Below, piece by piece: positions 33,195 through 44,500 of a DNA stretch of 64,000 bases. Source of the stretch: Gremmenia infestans (Eukaryota; Ascomycota; Leotiomycetes; Helotiales; Hamatocanthoscyphaceae); assembly GCA_032629725.1 (NCBI GenBank), contig JAFEVB010000001.1, positions 1,550,001 through 1,614,000 on the forward strand, in the 5' to 3' direction. Under the pieces are notes generated by a model. It had not been told where the DNA came from and searched no databases. It was given only the letters and a program-made list of their open reading frames with translations. How positions within the stretch are numbered: the stretch's first letter is position 1; each line of letters starts with the position of its first letter. The position numbers were made by a program, and so were the translations under genes.

Positions 33195-35032
33195 CTTGAT
33201 GATGGATTGAATGTCAATCTCTATTGATCGTGATAGAACCAAAGTTGATTGTAAAGACCGTGGGGAACAGGACCTCTGGAGGGGAGCAGTTGACGATGAT
33301 CCGGACGTCGCAAGCGCTGAGGACCCCAAAAGAATGTATGCAGAGTAGAAGAAACAGTCAACGAGCGACGAAGAGGTTGGTTGAAAGGAAGGGAGTTGGA
33401 ATTTGAAAAAATGAATGTGTGGGAGGAAAGGTGGAAGGTCTCCGTTTGCTTGCTTGTTTGTTGACGCGAGTAAATAGACAAAAGTGGCTGATGAGCCGAG
33501 TCTTGCATTCACCCACCGCCTCTTTTTCCTTTCTATGAACACGCGGTGAAGACGAAGCAGAATGAGCATAAGAGGAAGGTGATGCACCACCGCTTCAAAG
33601 ATCGGACGTAGGACTGGATAATCTCTCGTTTGCCCCTTCCTTTCGTCATTGTGCACTTGACTCGTAGTCCAGAGTGTGGTACAGTACTTGGCAAAACAAT
33701 CTACGAAAGAGCGATTGATAGAAGGGAACTTAGGAAGCAAGGGAAACAAACGGGAGTTGAGTAAACAATCAATACTTTCATTTCTGTTCCTTTCCAGTCG
33801 CCTCTCTTTTATCATGAATCGCTTTGATGGCTCGTAGCTAATCTGTCCCTCGGAGAGAAATAATAGAGCGAGAAAGACGGCTTCCTTCCCTTGGATGCTA
33901 CCTGCACGCTCTACAAACCCGACGGGGACGTGCAGGAAAAAGAAGTGCTGTCCTCCCGTCAAGTCGGCGTTTCATCCCAAGACAGGTACCCGGTCGTGGA
34001 GATTTGACAGTTCAACGGCGTGGGACGAGAGAGCTCATGTGGCATTTGTTGAGATTAAAGACCATGTACTTTTCAGGACATCTTCTGACCATGCATTTGA
34101 GCATGGGATGGCATGGCATAGCATGGCATGTGAGTTGAATGCTAGTCCCATACGCACTTTACCGTTACCCGTGTACATCAATTTGGCATGATCAAGGTAC
34201 GTACAGCTTCCATTGGGATTCTGTTGATCGGACGGTGGTTCAAGTAATTAGAACTCACATCGTGTAGCTATAGCCCTACCAAGGACAACTTGGCTGTCCA
34301 ATGTTAGCAAAGGCAGCGTGGGTCTTGCAATGGAACGGTAGTACGAAGGTGTGATAATCCCATGTTACCCACACAAGGGCAATCTCCATGTGCTTCCAAG
34401 CTATAGGAAATTATACGAGTACCACTGAAGATCACGAAAGGAGCAGCGCTCGATCAACGGCTATTCAAGGCCCTTCACACATCAACAGCTCGATCGTTAA
34501 AGAAACTATGGATGACTGATCGCATTCGATTCGAAGAAAGAAACTTATTATTGAGGAGATTCAAGACTGGAATGTAAATCTGGCCTTAACACACGACTGT
34601 CACGATGCTTCAATGACACGCGTCGAGGATTAGGCTACAGAATTCCGAGTTGACCACGAGCAGCCGGCAAGGTACGAGTAGAGAAGCATGTACTCGTATT
34701 CAGGAAAACACAGTTCATCAAGATCTTCAAAAGTTTTCGCCAACATCAGAACTAAGATGCAGCTGCTTCCATCCCAGCAGAAGAAACAAACATGTTTCAC
34801 TGAAGTGAAGTGTCGTCAAAATATAGTGAGATCCACACTGCTTAGGTAGTTTTCAGGCCCTGGTGGCCCAGGAAAGTGGCGCTCCAGGGCAGATTTAGGT
34901 TACATGCGGCTAGAGCATCCGCAAGCAACCCTGAAATTCGTCTGAGCTCGATCAGTGACGCCATCACCTTATCACCTTAACATCAACAGCTTCATCTCCT
35001 CTGGAAGTACCACACTCTCTTCACCCTCGAAA
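33195..35032. other. long upstream region of the Ser/Thr-rich gene
   Basis: This 1.8 kb region lies between two divergent genes. A GGCAT-type short tandem run sits at 34101-34130. A minus-strand frame is open for 256 codons upstream of and in frame with the Ser/Thr-rich protein start, but it has no coding character. Otherwise nothing is recognised. Confidence 0.5.
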
Positions 35033-36066
35033 ATGCCAGCTTCAACAAATACAAACAATCCCACCAACCGCACCACCACCACCCTCCAACCACTCCATCA
35101 TATCGTCTCTGCATCCTATCTCTACCCCTTCAAAGGAATCTACTTCTTCCTCACCCACCGCGATTTGTACCCACTCTTCAGCCGCCGTCTCATCCCCCTA
35201 ACCATAACCTCAATCGTCGTCCTAGGCCTGCTCTTCACCTTCACGTATCTCCCACAAGCCGCTTTTCTGTTGATATTCCACGGCCCTACCGCCTGGGTCA
35301 ATGCCGCGTTCTTGGTGCTCGGCGAGGCGCAGGTGGTGATTGCGTTGCTGTTCGAGGCCTTCTTAGTTGATGAGACGTTGGTGGATGTTTTTGATGTTCG
35401 TTATCTTTCTTCTCCTCCCTTTCCAATCCCTCGCAGGTCCAAGGCCAGTGCCAAGTCCAATTTCAAGTTCGCTTTTACCCAGGGTAGATATGCTAACAAT
35501 ATCTCTGTAAACAGGCAACACTGATCCACAACCACCTCACCCACCTCATATCGCCCACCCGCATCCTCCACCTAGACACAACCCCGCTATCCCCACCCCG
35601 CAGCCCCGTGCAATCCCTCGGCCCCCCTACAATCTCATGCATATACTCCCCTTTTTCCCTAACCCTCCTCCTCCAATTCATCATCCTCCTCCCCCTAAAC
35701 CTCATCCCCATCATTGGGACCCCCGCCTTCCTCATCCTCACAGGCGCCAAAGCCGGTCCCCTACACCACTACCGGTATTTCAAGCTTCTGGGATTGAATA
35801 AGAAGGAGCGGAAGGCGGAGATTCGGCGCAGGAGGTTGCGGTACACTTGGTTTGGGAGTGTGGCGTTGGTCTTGCAGTTGGTGCCGGTTCTGTCCATGTT
35901 TTTTCTGCTTACGACGGCCTGTGGGTCTGCGCTTTGGGTTGTGGATTTGGAGGGGAGGAAGAGGGAGGGCGAGAGGATGGGCGGGGGAGTGCGAGTAGGG
36001 GACCACCCGGACGAAATTGGGGATGAAGAGGTGCCACCACCGCCTTACACCGATGATCCTGTTTAG
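35033..36066 (+). CDS. Rrt8/Lds-like multi-span membrane protein
   Basis: Exons are 35033-35395 and 35515-36066 (304 aa). I chose the ATG at 35033 (context cgaaaATGcc) over an upstream GTG. The protein has a hydrophobic pair near VLGLLFTFTYLPQAAFLLIF and NAAFLVLGEAQVVIALLFEAFLV. After the intron come LQFIILLPLNLIPIIGTPAFLIL and a further span, with a polar tail ending PPPPYTDDPV. The IPIIGTPAFLILTGAKAGPLHHYRYF block matches the yeast Rrt8/Lds1/Lds2 family (outer spore wall and lipid-droplet proteins), related to the EI24 fold. The donor GTTCGT is weak, but the joint VFDATLIHNHL fits. Likely in ER or lipid-droplet membrane. Confidence 0.78.
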
Positions 36067-36501
36067 ATGGATGGCCTGTGAGAATTAATGTACTTTTTAC
36101 CCTTAGATCTCGAGTCGTATGAGACTTTAGCGATAAAATAGATATTATAATTACTACCTCCTATTTCCCTATAGTATAGCTATGATTTCCTTATACTCTT
36201 AAGAATATCTTCTAAACATATTTTTATACCAGTAGTTTAAATAGTATGATTTAGATAGTAAATCAAAAGGGTAAGCCTTGATCGCATCGTTTCGTAGAAA
36301 GCTGAGAAACATGGAAAGTATAATGCCACGCGGGGAAATGGTGTCACATGCATTACTCCCCCTATCCTGGCCATCCAAAATTGTCCAGGCAAGAGAATAG
36401 ATGACTGAAACTTGCCTCATGTATTATATGACACCAATATTCGTTCAAACGTCCAAGTTGTATTATATACAGATATACACAATCAAAATATTATCTATCA
36501 T
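36067..36501. other. convergent A+T-rich spacer
   Basis: This is the 3' flank of the Rrt8-like gene and of the permease. It is strongly A+T-rich from 36100 to 36260. No gene is seen. Confidence 0.5.
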
Positions 36502-38200
36502 CTAAGACAACCACGCCCAAAACTTCCCCCACATAGTCGTCGGCTCCTCAATACTCCAAGTCGTCGTCTCATGAATCAAACACCCCGTATCAATATCCGC
36601 CTCTACACTTGACACAAATCTCGTCCGCATTACGACTTTATGTCCCACATACGCCACAACAAAAAGAATCACACTGATATACGCCGCGAAAAAACTCGAC
36701 GTGTTCCAGGGAATGAAACTCTCAAATCCTTGGGTAATGATGATCAACACGTTGAAGAAGAGTCCGTACCAGGCGAAGAACGGCTGCCACATCGACTTGT
36801 AAGGCAAGCTGTCGCGAGAAATGTTTCGCACGGCCAGAGCGCGCATAAAGGCAATGTGGCATCCGTTGATGCAAGCCCAGGTGATGAATCCAGCCACAGC
36901 AGTGATATTCTGCAGCCAGTTAAAGACCGTACCGCCGCTATGCGAAAGATTCAGAAACGCGAGGAGTCCGAAAACTGCCGTGAATATTACTGCTACGTAC
37001 GGAACTCCGTTCTTAGCTGTGCGCCCGAGGATTGCCGGTGCTGCGCCATCGCGTGCGAGAGCAACGAGGATACGACTGCCGGAATAGACGTTGGCGTTTG
37101 CTGCAGACAGGACAACGAATAGGAGCACGGCGTTGATGAGACCGGGTAGGACTTTGACACCGGCCAGTTTGGCGGCGATGACGAAGGGGGATGCGGTGGC
37201 GTCTGATGCTGCGGAAAGGAGGTCTGGATTGTCATACGGAACCAGGAGGCCGATGAAGAAGATGGAGAAGACGAAGAAGAACAAGATCCTGTAAAAGGTC
37301 TTCTTGATAGCAGCTGGAACCGTCTTCCGAGGGTTCTCTGTCTCGCCGGCCGCAATACCGACAAGCTCGGTACCTTGGTAGGAAAAGCCAGCCTGGATCA
37401 ACACTGCCCAGAAGCCGACGAACTTGGCGAGAGCCTCATTGTCTGTAATGAGGTAGGGAGCGAAGGCGCCAGGGTTACCCCAGGTGTGAAATCCAAGGTA
37501 GCCGTGTTGACCAGCTCCAGCATCGATACAAATGGCGAAGATGAGAAAGCCAACGATAGTCACAATCTTGATACTCGCGAACCAGAACTCGAACTCGCCA
37601 TAGAAGCTCACGGGGAGAAAGTTGGCGAGGGTAACGGCCACCCAAAATACCCCAATGAAGATGCCAATAGAAAGGTCCTTATTCCAGTACTGAATAATGA
37701 GTCCCGTGGCAGTAAGTTCCAAAGCGTACGTCATTGCCCAAGAAAACCAATAAATCCACCCCATAGAAAACCCCAAACTCGGATCCACGAATCGGGTAGC
37801 GTAAGACGTAAAAGCTCCAGCGATGGGAATATACGTCGCCATCTCTCCAAGCGACTGAATGACTGAGTAGACGATAGTCCCCACAAAAATATACGCAATA
37901 AGAGCTCCAGCAGGTCCAGCTTTAGAAAGAGCTTCTCCAGACCCAATGAAAAGCCCAGTTCCAATCGTGCCACCTGCAATATATCAGTGACAAACTCAAT
38001 GCTAGCGTTAAAGGAAGCATACCTATAGCAATCATCTGCAAATGCCTACTCTTGAGCCGTCTCTGCAGCTGAGGAAAGTCCGAAGCGCCCTTTTTCTCAA
38101 CATCATCCCCCGAATGCCCACTGGCACCACAAGAATGCGTTCCCCCATTAACACTCTTCTCCTCTACCGGCGCGCTGGCAATAACATCATCTGATCCCAT
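36502..38200 (-). CDS. amino-acid permease (YAT/APC family)
   Basis: This is a plasma-membrane proton symporter for amino acids. Exons are 38023-38200 and 36502-37973 (549 aa). A hydrophilic, Ser/Gly-rich N-terminus of about 50 residues precedes RRLKSRHLQMIAIGGTIGTGLFIGSG, the hallmark of fungal amino-acid permeases. The intron splits that glycine pair. Twelve hydrophobic segments follow, with SLGEMATYIPIAGAF, the GTELVGIAAGETENPRKTVP signature and SAANANVYSGSRILVALA. The C-terminal tail ends EEPTTMWGKFWAWLS. The acidic N-terminus is where ubiquitin control usually acts. The substrate is not determinable; the motif set fits Lyp1/Can1/Dip5-type carriers. Confidence 0.95.
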
Positions 38201-39065
38201 TTCAACTCAACAAATAAAGCAAACAACTTAGTAAAAGAAACCAAGGCACTTGACCGAACACCCCCTAAACGATATTTATAAACCCTTCATAACGGAAAAA
38301 AAAATCTTTCTTAGCAAAGTTTTACGTTTTGCGCGGATGGATGGTCCCGCACTTGTCAGGTGACGGCCGCTACCAAGAGAAAATTCCGTCGAAAAGCGCA
38401 AAAATTTCGGCAGGAAAAGCGGCTATTCGAGGCCGGAGCCCACCGGGACCTAGAATATAATTATTTTACTGTGGAGTATTTTCTTTGCTTACTGAGGGGC
38501 GATATCAACATTGATTATTTTATTTTCCTTCTCGGATTGCATAGTTGGGATTTGAACATTGAAGGTAGAGGGAGGATGGGATGGGATGGATAGAGCCCAG
38601 AGAATCGCTAATTCTCCCGCAGCATCCCTGCAGTGGCGCTGGGCCATGCCTTGTTGCTCAGACATGAAACAAGGCACGTGTTTGAAAAACGTTATATATC
38701 TTCACATCAATGATCACTCCAAGCCAAACCAAGTCTCGGAAAAGGCAACACTAGGAATGAAATATCCAGCTCAGCTATCCTGCCGCTTGACCTCTTTACC
38801 ATTTGTCCGTATATTGGTGCTGGTCGCAGTCGCAAAGCATGTCGCTATCAACGCGTCTTGTTCTTCCTGGTTATGAAATCTATGACACTACAATTCTATG
38901 AAATATTATCAATTACGTGGACTACAACATCTACATACTCTACTCCGTACCTATAAAAACAATCTAAACAATGTAAACAAATTTTCAACTCCCCCTTTAT
39001 ACATAACGCGAATACTCCAAACCTCTGACAACAGCCAAGGACTCCCAATTCTCCCGCACTACATT
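38201..39065. other. permease promoter region
   Basis: This 865 bp region is upstream of the permease. A CACGTG E-box occurs near 38676. No gene is recognised. Confidence 0.45.
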
Positions 39066-41585
39066 TCAATTTCCCTTCCCAGGCACAGGGATAATCTGAA
39101 TACTCGCCGCACTAGTCTTCGACCCCGCCGCGGCTCCCGCATTCGTAACAGTAACTGTGACCGTCGTCGGGACAGGCACAGATACAGTTACAGATACCGA
39201 CACTGTTTCCGTGACAGTGACCGTCTTCTCCTTGCCGCTCTCAGCTGTTGTTGGCTTCGCTGCTGCCGATGTGGCAGGGGCAGTTGTGGCAGGAGGAGTC
39301 GTGTCGTGGACGGTGACGGATTGCGTGATTGTTATTGGCGCCTGTGAGGTCGGCTGCTGTGTGGTTGGGGCTGGTTGGGGGGTTGCTGAGGTCGAGCTAG
39401 TGACCGTGAAGATTACGGTTTGTGTTTGTGTGATGTGGAGGGATGTCGTTGAGGTTGGTTCTGGTTGAGGGGCGGGCGTGCTTGATGGAGCTAAGGGGGC
39501 CACAGTAATACTTTCTGGAGCGGTACTCTGCGGTGGCCTGCTGGACAGAATGACAGTCGTTTGACTTGCGCCTGGTTGTGTTGTGGATGGGGCAATTGAA
39601 GCTGGACTGGAGGCCGCTGAGCTTGTGCTTGGGCTGAATGCTCCTCCTAGTACGCTAGAAGCCACGTCCTTGTTCGCACACCCTACAAATACACCTTTGG
39701 TGGAATTCATAGGCATAGCGAAGCACTGGGATCCTGCGTCGCAGGTTTTGACGACAAAATTCCCAGCTGAGTTGCAGTTACCGACACTGCCAGAGATACA
39801 GGCGATTTGACCCGCAGTACACGGGGAAGAGAAGTTTAGGCCAGCGAAAAGAGTGTTATAGGCTTGAGCTTCCGCGAGATTAGAACTGAATAGGGCTGCT
39901 GGAATAGTCGATGTTGCGCTTGCAGTTGGTGCTGGGATTACTGTGGGGACTTGGGAGACGCTTTCTGATATGCTGGACACTGATGACGAGGTTGCTTCTG
40001 GACTGTTGGTAAGTGAAGACGGATTAATCGTAATGAGTGTAGTCGGATTCGCTGCAGGAGCGGCCGATGCTTGCGACCCTCCGGATGCGGATAGAGAGGC
40101 GGTTTGGGTGAGTGACCCGGTCGGATCAGGGATCGGGTCGGTATTAGTAAGTGTAAATCTTGGTATAGACGTAGAAGATAATGTGAGTGAGCTGGCTAGC
40201 GGCGATGATGCTTGAACTGAAGCGATAGAAGATGAGGTCGAAATAGGTCGAGACGTTTGTATTATGCTATTCGATGTCGTACTGGAGGCAGTCGGGCTTC
40301 CTGGATTTGCAACATTAGGAGACCCAGCACTTGGCGCAGATACAGATATTAAAGTACTAGATTCTGCCGCTTGTGAACTTGGCTGAGACCCGGCGTTGGT
40401 AGTGGTGGGGTTCAGGAGTGTGTTTGGGTTGCTAAATTCAGGAAGCGCTGATCCGCTTGCAGAGCTACTAGCAGATGAAGAGGTTGATAAATCAATTCCC
40501 CCTTCTGGAGCACCCCGGTGGCTGGATTGAGAGGGTGTTGGTACCGGGATAGTAGTGTTTTGAAACGGTATTGTGCTTGAGCCAGTGAAACTGGAGCTTG
40601 AAGGTGTGACAGAGTTCGAATTCGAGCTAGTGCTACTCGAAGAGGGGACCAACTGGCTGTTGGCGCTGCTTATTTTGGGAAGCGCATCAGAAGACGTGGA
40701 CAATAGTGAGCTACTAGACAAAGACAAGGAACTTGCTGATATGCTCTGTGTTGCAGAGTTTGAACTTGACTCTCTAGTTCCAGATGGCGAGGAAATTATT
40801 GAGCTGCCTGATACTGCAGTTGCATTTGAGGACAAAGTCGGAGCCGAATTTGTTGCGGTGGATGAATCACTGGCTGTTGCACTGGACTGGGGAGTACCAC
40901 TGGATAACGAACTTGGACTGCTCGATTGAGACGAGAACGATGAAGCCGAGGCAGAGATCGTCTGAGGTTGTGTACTCGTGGATACCGTAGAGCTTGAGCT
41001 ACCTGACTGGGATGCGGACGATGAGGCCGACGGAGCTCTCGTCTGGGAGTTCGTGGTTACTGGTGCCGTAGAGCTTGAGCTTTCTGGCAGAGACGAGGAA
41101 GACGAAGCCGAAGCAGAACTTGTCTGAGCGTTCGAACTCGTTGGTACCGTGGAACTTGAGCCACTTGACAGGGAGGCTGATGAAGCCGAGGTAGTACTTG
41201 TCTGAGAATTCGTGCTTGGTGATATCGTAGAGCTTACGCTGCTCGGCTGGAAGCTCGAGGGTGTATTCGAAGATATCACGGAGCTCGAGCTCGTCGAGGG
41301 ATGGTCAGACGACACCGTAATACTTGTAGCCTGCGTTATGCTAGAACTTGAGGTATGGATGGGTATTATTACGATGCTCTCCACCGAGGATGTTTGGGAT
41401 GCTTCAGCTTGCACGGTGAGATTCGAAAATGGTGCGCTTCTCGCGAGACTAATAACTTGTCAGCAGATGCACAGCATATCATATCAGAGTTCTTACTATC
41501 GGCCATCTCTATCGTGTCGTAGCGGGCCTGCCGCAGTGAAGCCTGCGAATAGAAGGACAATAGGTATTATGTTGAAGGATTTCAT
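39066..41585 (-). CDS. secreted Ser/Thr-rich protein with CBM19-like domain
   Basis: Exons are 41497-41585 and 39066-41448 (823 aa). The signal peptide is MKSFNIIPIVLLFAGFTAAG. Most of the protein is Ser/Thr-rich and contains an 81-bp repeat array. About nt 39655-39870 encode a Cys-rich block: CTAGQIACISGSVGNC, then FVVKTCDAGSQCFAMPM and a later Cys in GVFVGC. The spacing C-x6-C-x7-C matches CBM19 chitin-binding modules such as that of yeast chitinase Cts1. The C-terminal stretch is Thr/Val-rich (TVTVTETVSVSVTV). No catalytic domain is visible, so this is a non-enzymatic, chitin-tethered wall glycoprotein by inference. No clear GPI site was found. Confidence 0.82.
40939..41260 (-). repeat. 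81-bp coding minisatellite
   Basis: The motif GATGAAGCC or GATGAGGCC (plus strand) recurs at 40939, 41020, 41101 and 41179, so the period is 81, 81 and 78 bp. It encodes about 27-residue Ser-rich repeats (SASASSSSS-type). The phase of three keeps the frame open, and length change between strains is likely. Confidence 0.75.
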
Positions 41586-44500
41586 GGTCCCTTAGTGTTG
41601 TGTTGGACTGTTGAAACGTTGGGATTCGATCGAGGCAGATCCCGTGACCCGCAGGGAAATAGCGCAGCGATCTGAGGCACGAAAGTATGTTTTAAGAAAG
41701 ATGGGCAAATACAACAATTAGTGTTTGAATATATGTTTGAAAGACAGAAAAAGAGAGAATGATGATGATCAAAGAATGAATATGAAAGATCGACGAAGAT
41801 GTGGAACTGCGAAGAGAAAGACTGAAGAAACTTGAACCTCCCACACACCGGAGGAAACTGGGACATCTTGTACCAATGCGAGTCTTTGTCCTACACATGA
41901 ATGGCTGGAGAAGGCCACGAGTGAAAGGCCCAACAATAGCTCTGTGGTATGCCTGGCCCACGATTTCTTTCCACCTTTGTCGCAGCATGGCGCCTCACGA
42001 AATGAAACCCAAAGAGCGACCTACTTTGAGCAAAGGTCTAGACTTCTACATCTCAGTAACAAAGAACCCGAGATGTTAAGAACCAGTAAATGGCTCTTTG
42101 TCTGCGGCAAGTCGAAACGGAGATGCCGGCGGTTAAGGAGGTGTCGTTTGAGGGAAGCGCGTTGAGCTTCGTGAAACACGCTCCGATTGGCTCCCGCCTT
42201 TTGACTGAAAAACAAGGCGACGACTTCTGAGCACCAGTGAAAGAAGCCGTTCATTGGACGACAACAGAGCTCTTTCATTTCCACATGCCTCCTTCACTTT
42301 AAATGTACAGGGCAAGCAGGCGTAGACGCGCGGATGCAGCCAGAAGCGCGGCCTTGACGCTGCAAAGGCGCCCCCACATTGAAGCATTGATCGGATCCTT
42401 CCTTACTGTACAAGTACGAGATCTGGGTGCTTGAAGGCTGCTGTGCTCGAATCTTGCGGGACTCGGATTGGAATGCCGGCGGTAGCTGATTGACTCGAGT
42501 CGGCTGTCAGGGAAGAAACGCGTTCATGCTCTCCTGGCTGCTGTTTGGGCTGCAGATGATGAAGATATTCGGCATAAACTCATCGAATACTCCACTCCGT
42601 ACGAAGGATGTCAGCCACAGTGGCGCATCCCAGTCTTTTGTTGCAAGTCGCACCTGACGTGTGTCTAGTTGAGGTATACCCGACCTCATCCCGAAAGCGG
42701 GGCGAGAAACTAAATCGCTTTTACTTTGAGACTTTGAGAAAGAAGCTGTCCAAATCCCTTTAATTATTCTAAAATCACAGTAATCAATACTTCACCCGAC
42801 CCTGTGATCGACCTACTTCTCCATCCATCTACTTTTTTAAGGGCCACGAAAATGGCCGCATTTGCAAAGACTTCATCTGAGGCACATCCTAAATCTGCAA
42901 TAACGGGTTTCATGGTAGTTCAAATACACCCCATCCTGCATACCTTAAGTAAAACTGCTATGCTTGAAGAGTTCAAACAGCGTGCTCCGAAGCACAAAAC
43001 TGCAGGTCCAAAGGATTCATCACATGATTGGCCCCCACTCGGCCTTCACATTCTTATCCATCCATTTCGGGCTTATCGAAAGTTTTGTTGCATGTCGCGA
43101 TTCTGCGTCGCCCTGAGATCCGAGCTCGTCGAATTTGTGTAAGCGATTGTCCCACCAGCAAATTTTAAGACTTTAGACTTATATAATCATACCACATTTT
43201 ACATCCATAGTACAAAAACTTGTAGCAGGTACATGATTATATAGCAATGAAACTAAGCAGAATCCCATTATGTTTACCCACTTTTTTAAATGGGCAAAAC
43301 CAGCATCAATATCAGCAGGTGTTGGTGTCGATATCGCGAATTGTCTTGAAGGTCGAGATCAAGGGGGATAAAGACCCTACTGCAGTAGTGCAAAGTGAAC
43401 GGATGACCGTTGAAACCACCGACCGTGCAGTTACATTATACCAATGGCAAGTCTTAGCTTTCCATGTTGGACTTGGCAAGTTCAATCGTTCAAAGTTGGA
43501 ACTCCTAATTCACATATGATAGCCTAAACTTCTAGCTGATAAGATCTAGGTAGATACACGAAGTATATTATATGCTATTAATAAGTTGGACTAGAGATGA
43601 CTGGTGATTGCACTGACGATCAAGATATCATCATAAAATTTGCCGTAATGAATCTGGATTCTGCGAAGTCTCTTTGCTGGACTTGAGAAGCCTCTGTTTA
43701 TCATTACTCATACCCGTGGCGGTGACAGCGCTTAATCTGCGAAAATTATAGCGAAAATCCTTATTAAACATATCTCGCCGAGATTGCATGCTTACCTGGT
43801 ATATATTCCATGCCTACATTAACAAGACCACCAAATGCGTCTTTGAAACTCATAACAGTAGTAAGGTCCAAAACACGCTACAGCTGTGTATTATATAGGT
43901 AGTAAGTGACGAGACATTGTAGGCTGAAAGCTTTGCGAAGTTGGATCGGAAAACAGGCGAGGGCGATATTGACGACCGCGACTAGGTGAGTGCGACAAAA
44001 GCCCGAGTTCAGTGAATTCCCTCTTTCGTGTAATACGCAAAGCAATACAAGGTATGCATCAAGTCTTGGCTTCTTTGTCACTATAGACAAGCGCATAAAG
44101 GGCGTTAAATCGTCTAAGTTACGGATTAAGTGTTGACGCGTGTAGGCATGAAACGCTACACATGGTCTAAATTCACCCACCTCATACTCATGAGAATTCC
44201 ACTGACCAATGTCAGCTACTGGCAAACGTAGTTCTGGAGTCGAGATGGCGAAATATAGAGCAGTAGACCAGCCGTCTTGGCACATCTATCAGAGAAGGCG
44301 GGGTTGGGATAGTGAACGCAAATCCGAATCAATGATGTATTGGTTATTGAGTATGTTAAGTTGGAGGATTGAGTACTTGAAGGTCGTAATTTTATGGATA
44401 GAATCAAAGATTGAGACAGAAAAGTTGGATGATAGCGTGACTTGACGAAGTTCTTGGGAAATAGGAAGGGCCTGGAGATCCAGACGTAAAGATCTTGGAT

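Noticed and set aside
33114..33962. 282-aa minus-strand frame as a gene of its own
   Set aside because: It is the upstream extension of the signal-peptide exon; the upstream part lacks domains and its composition looks like noncoding leader.
36640..37122. 160-aa frame antisense to the amino-acid permease
   Set aside because: Shadow of the permease; no domain.
43878..44285. Ankyrin-like gene fragment
   Set aside because: Only a faint resemblance; no repeat consensus (TALHxA) and no neighbouring repeats in frame.
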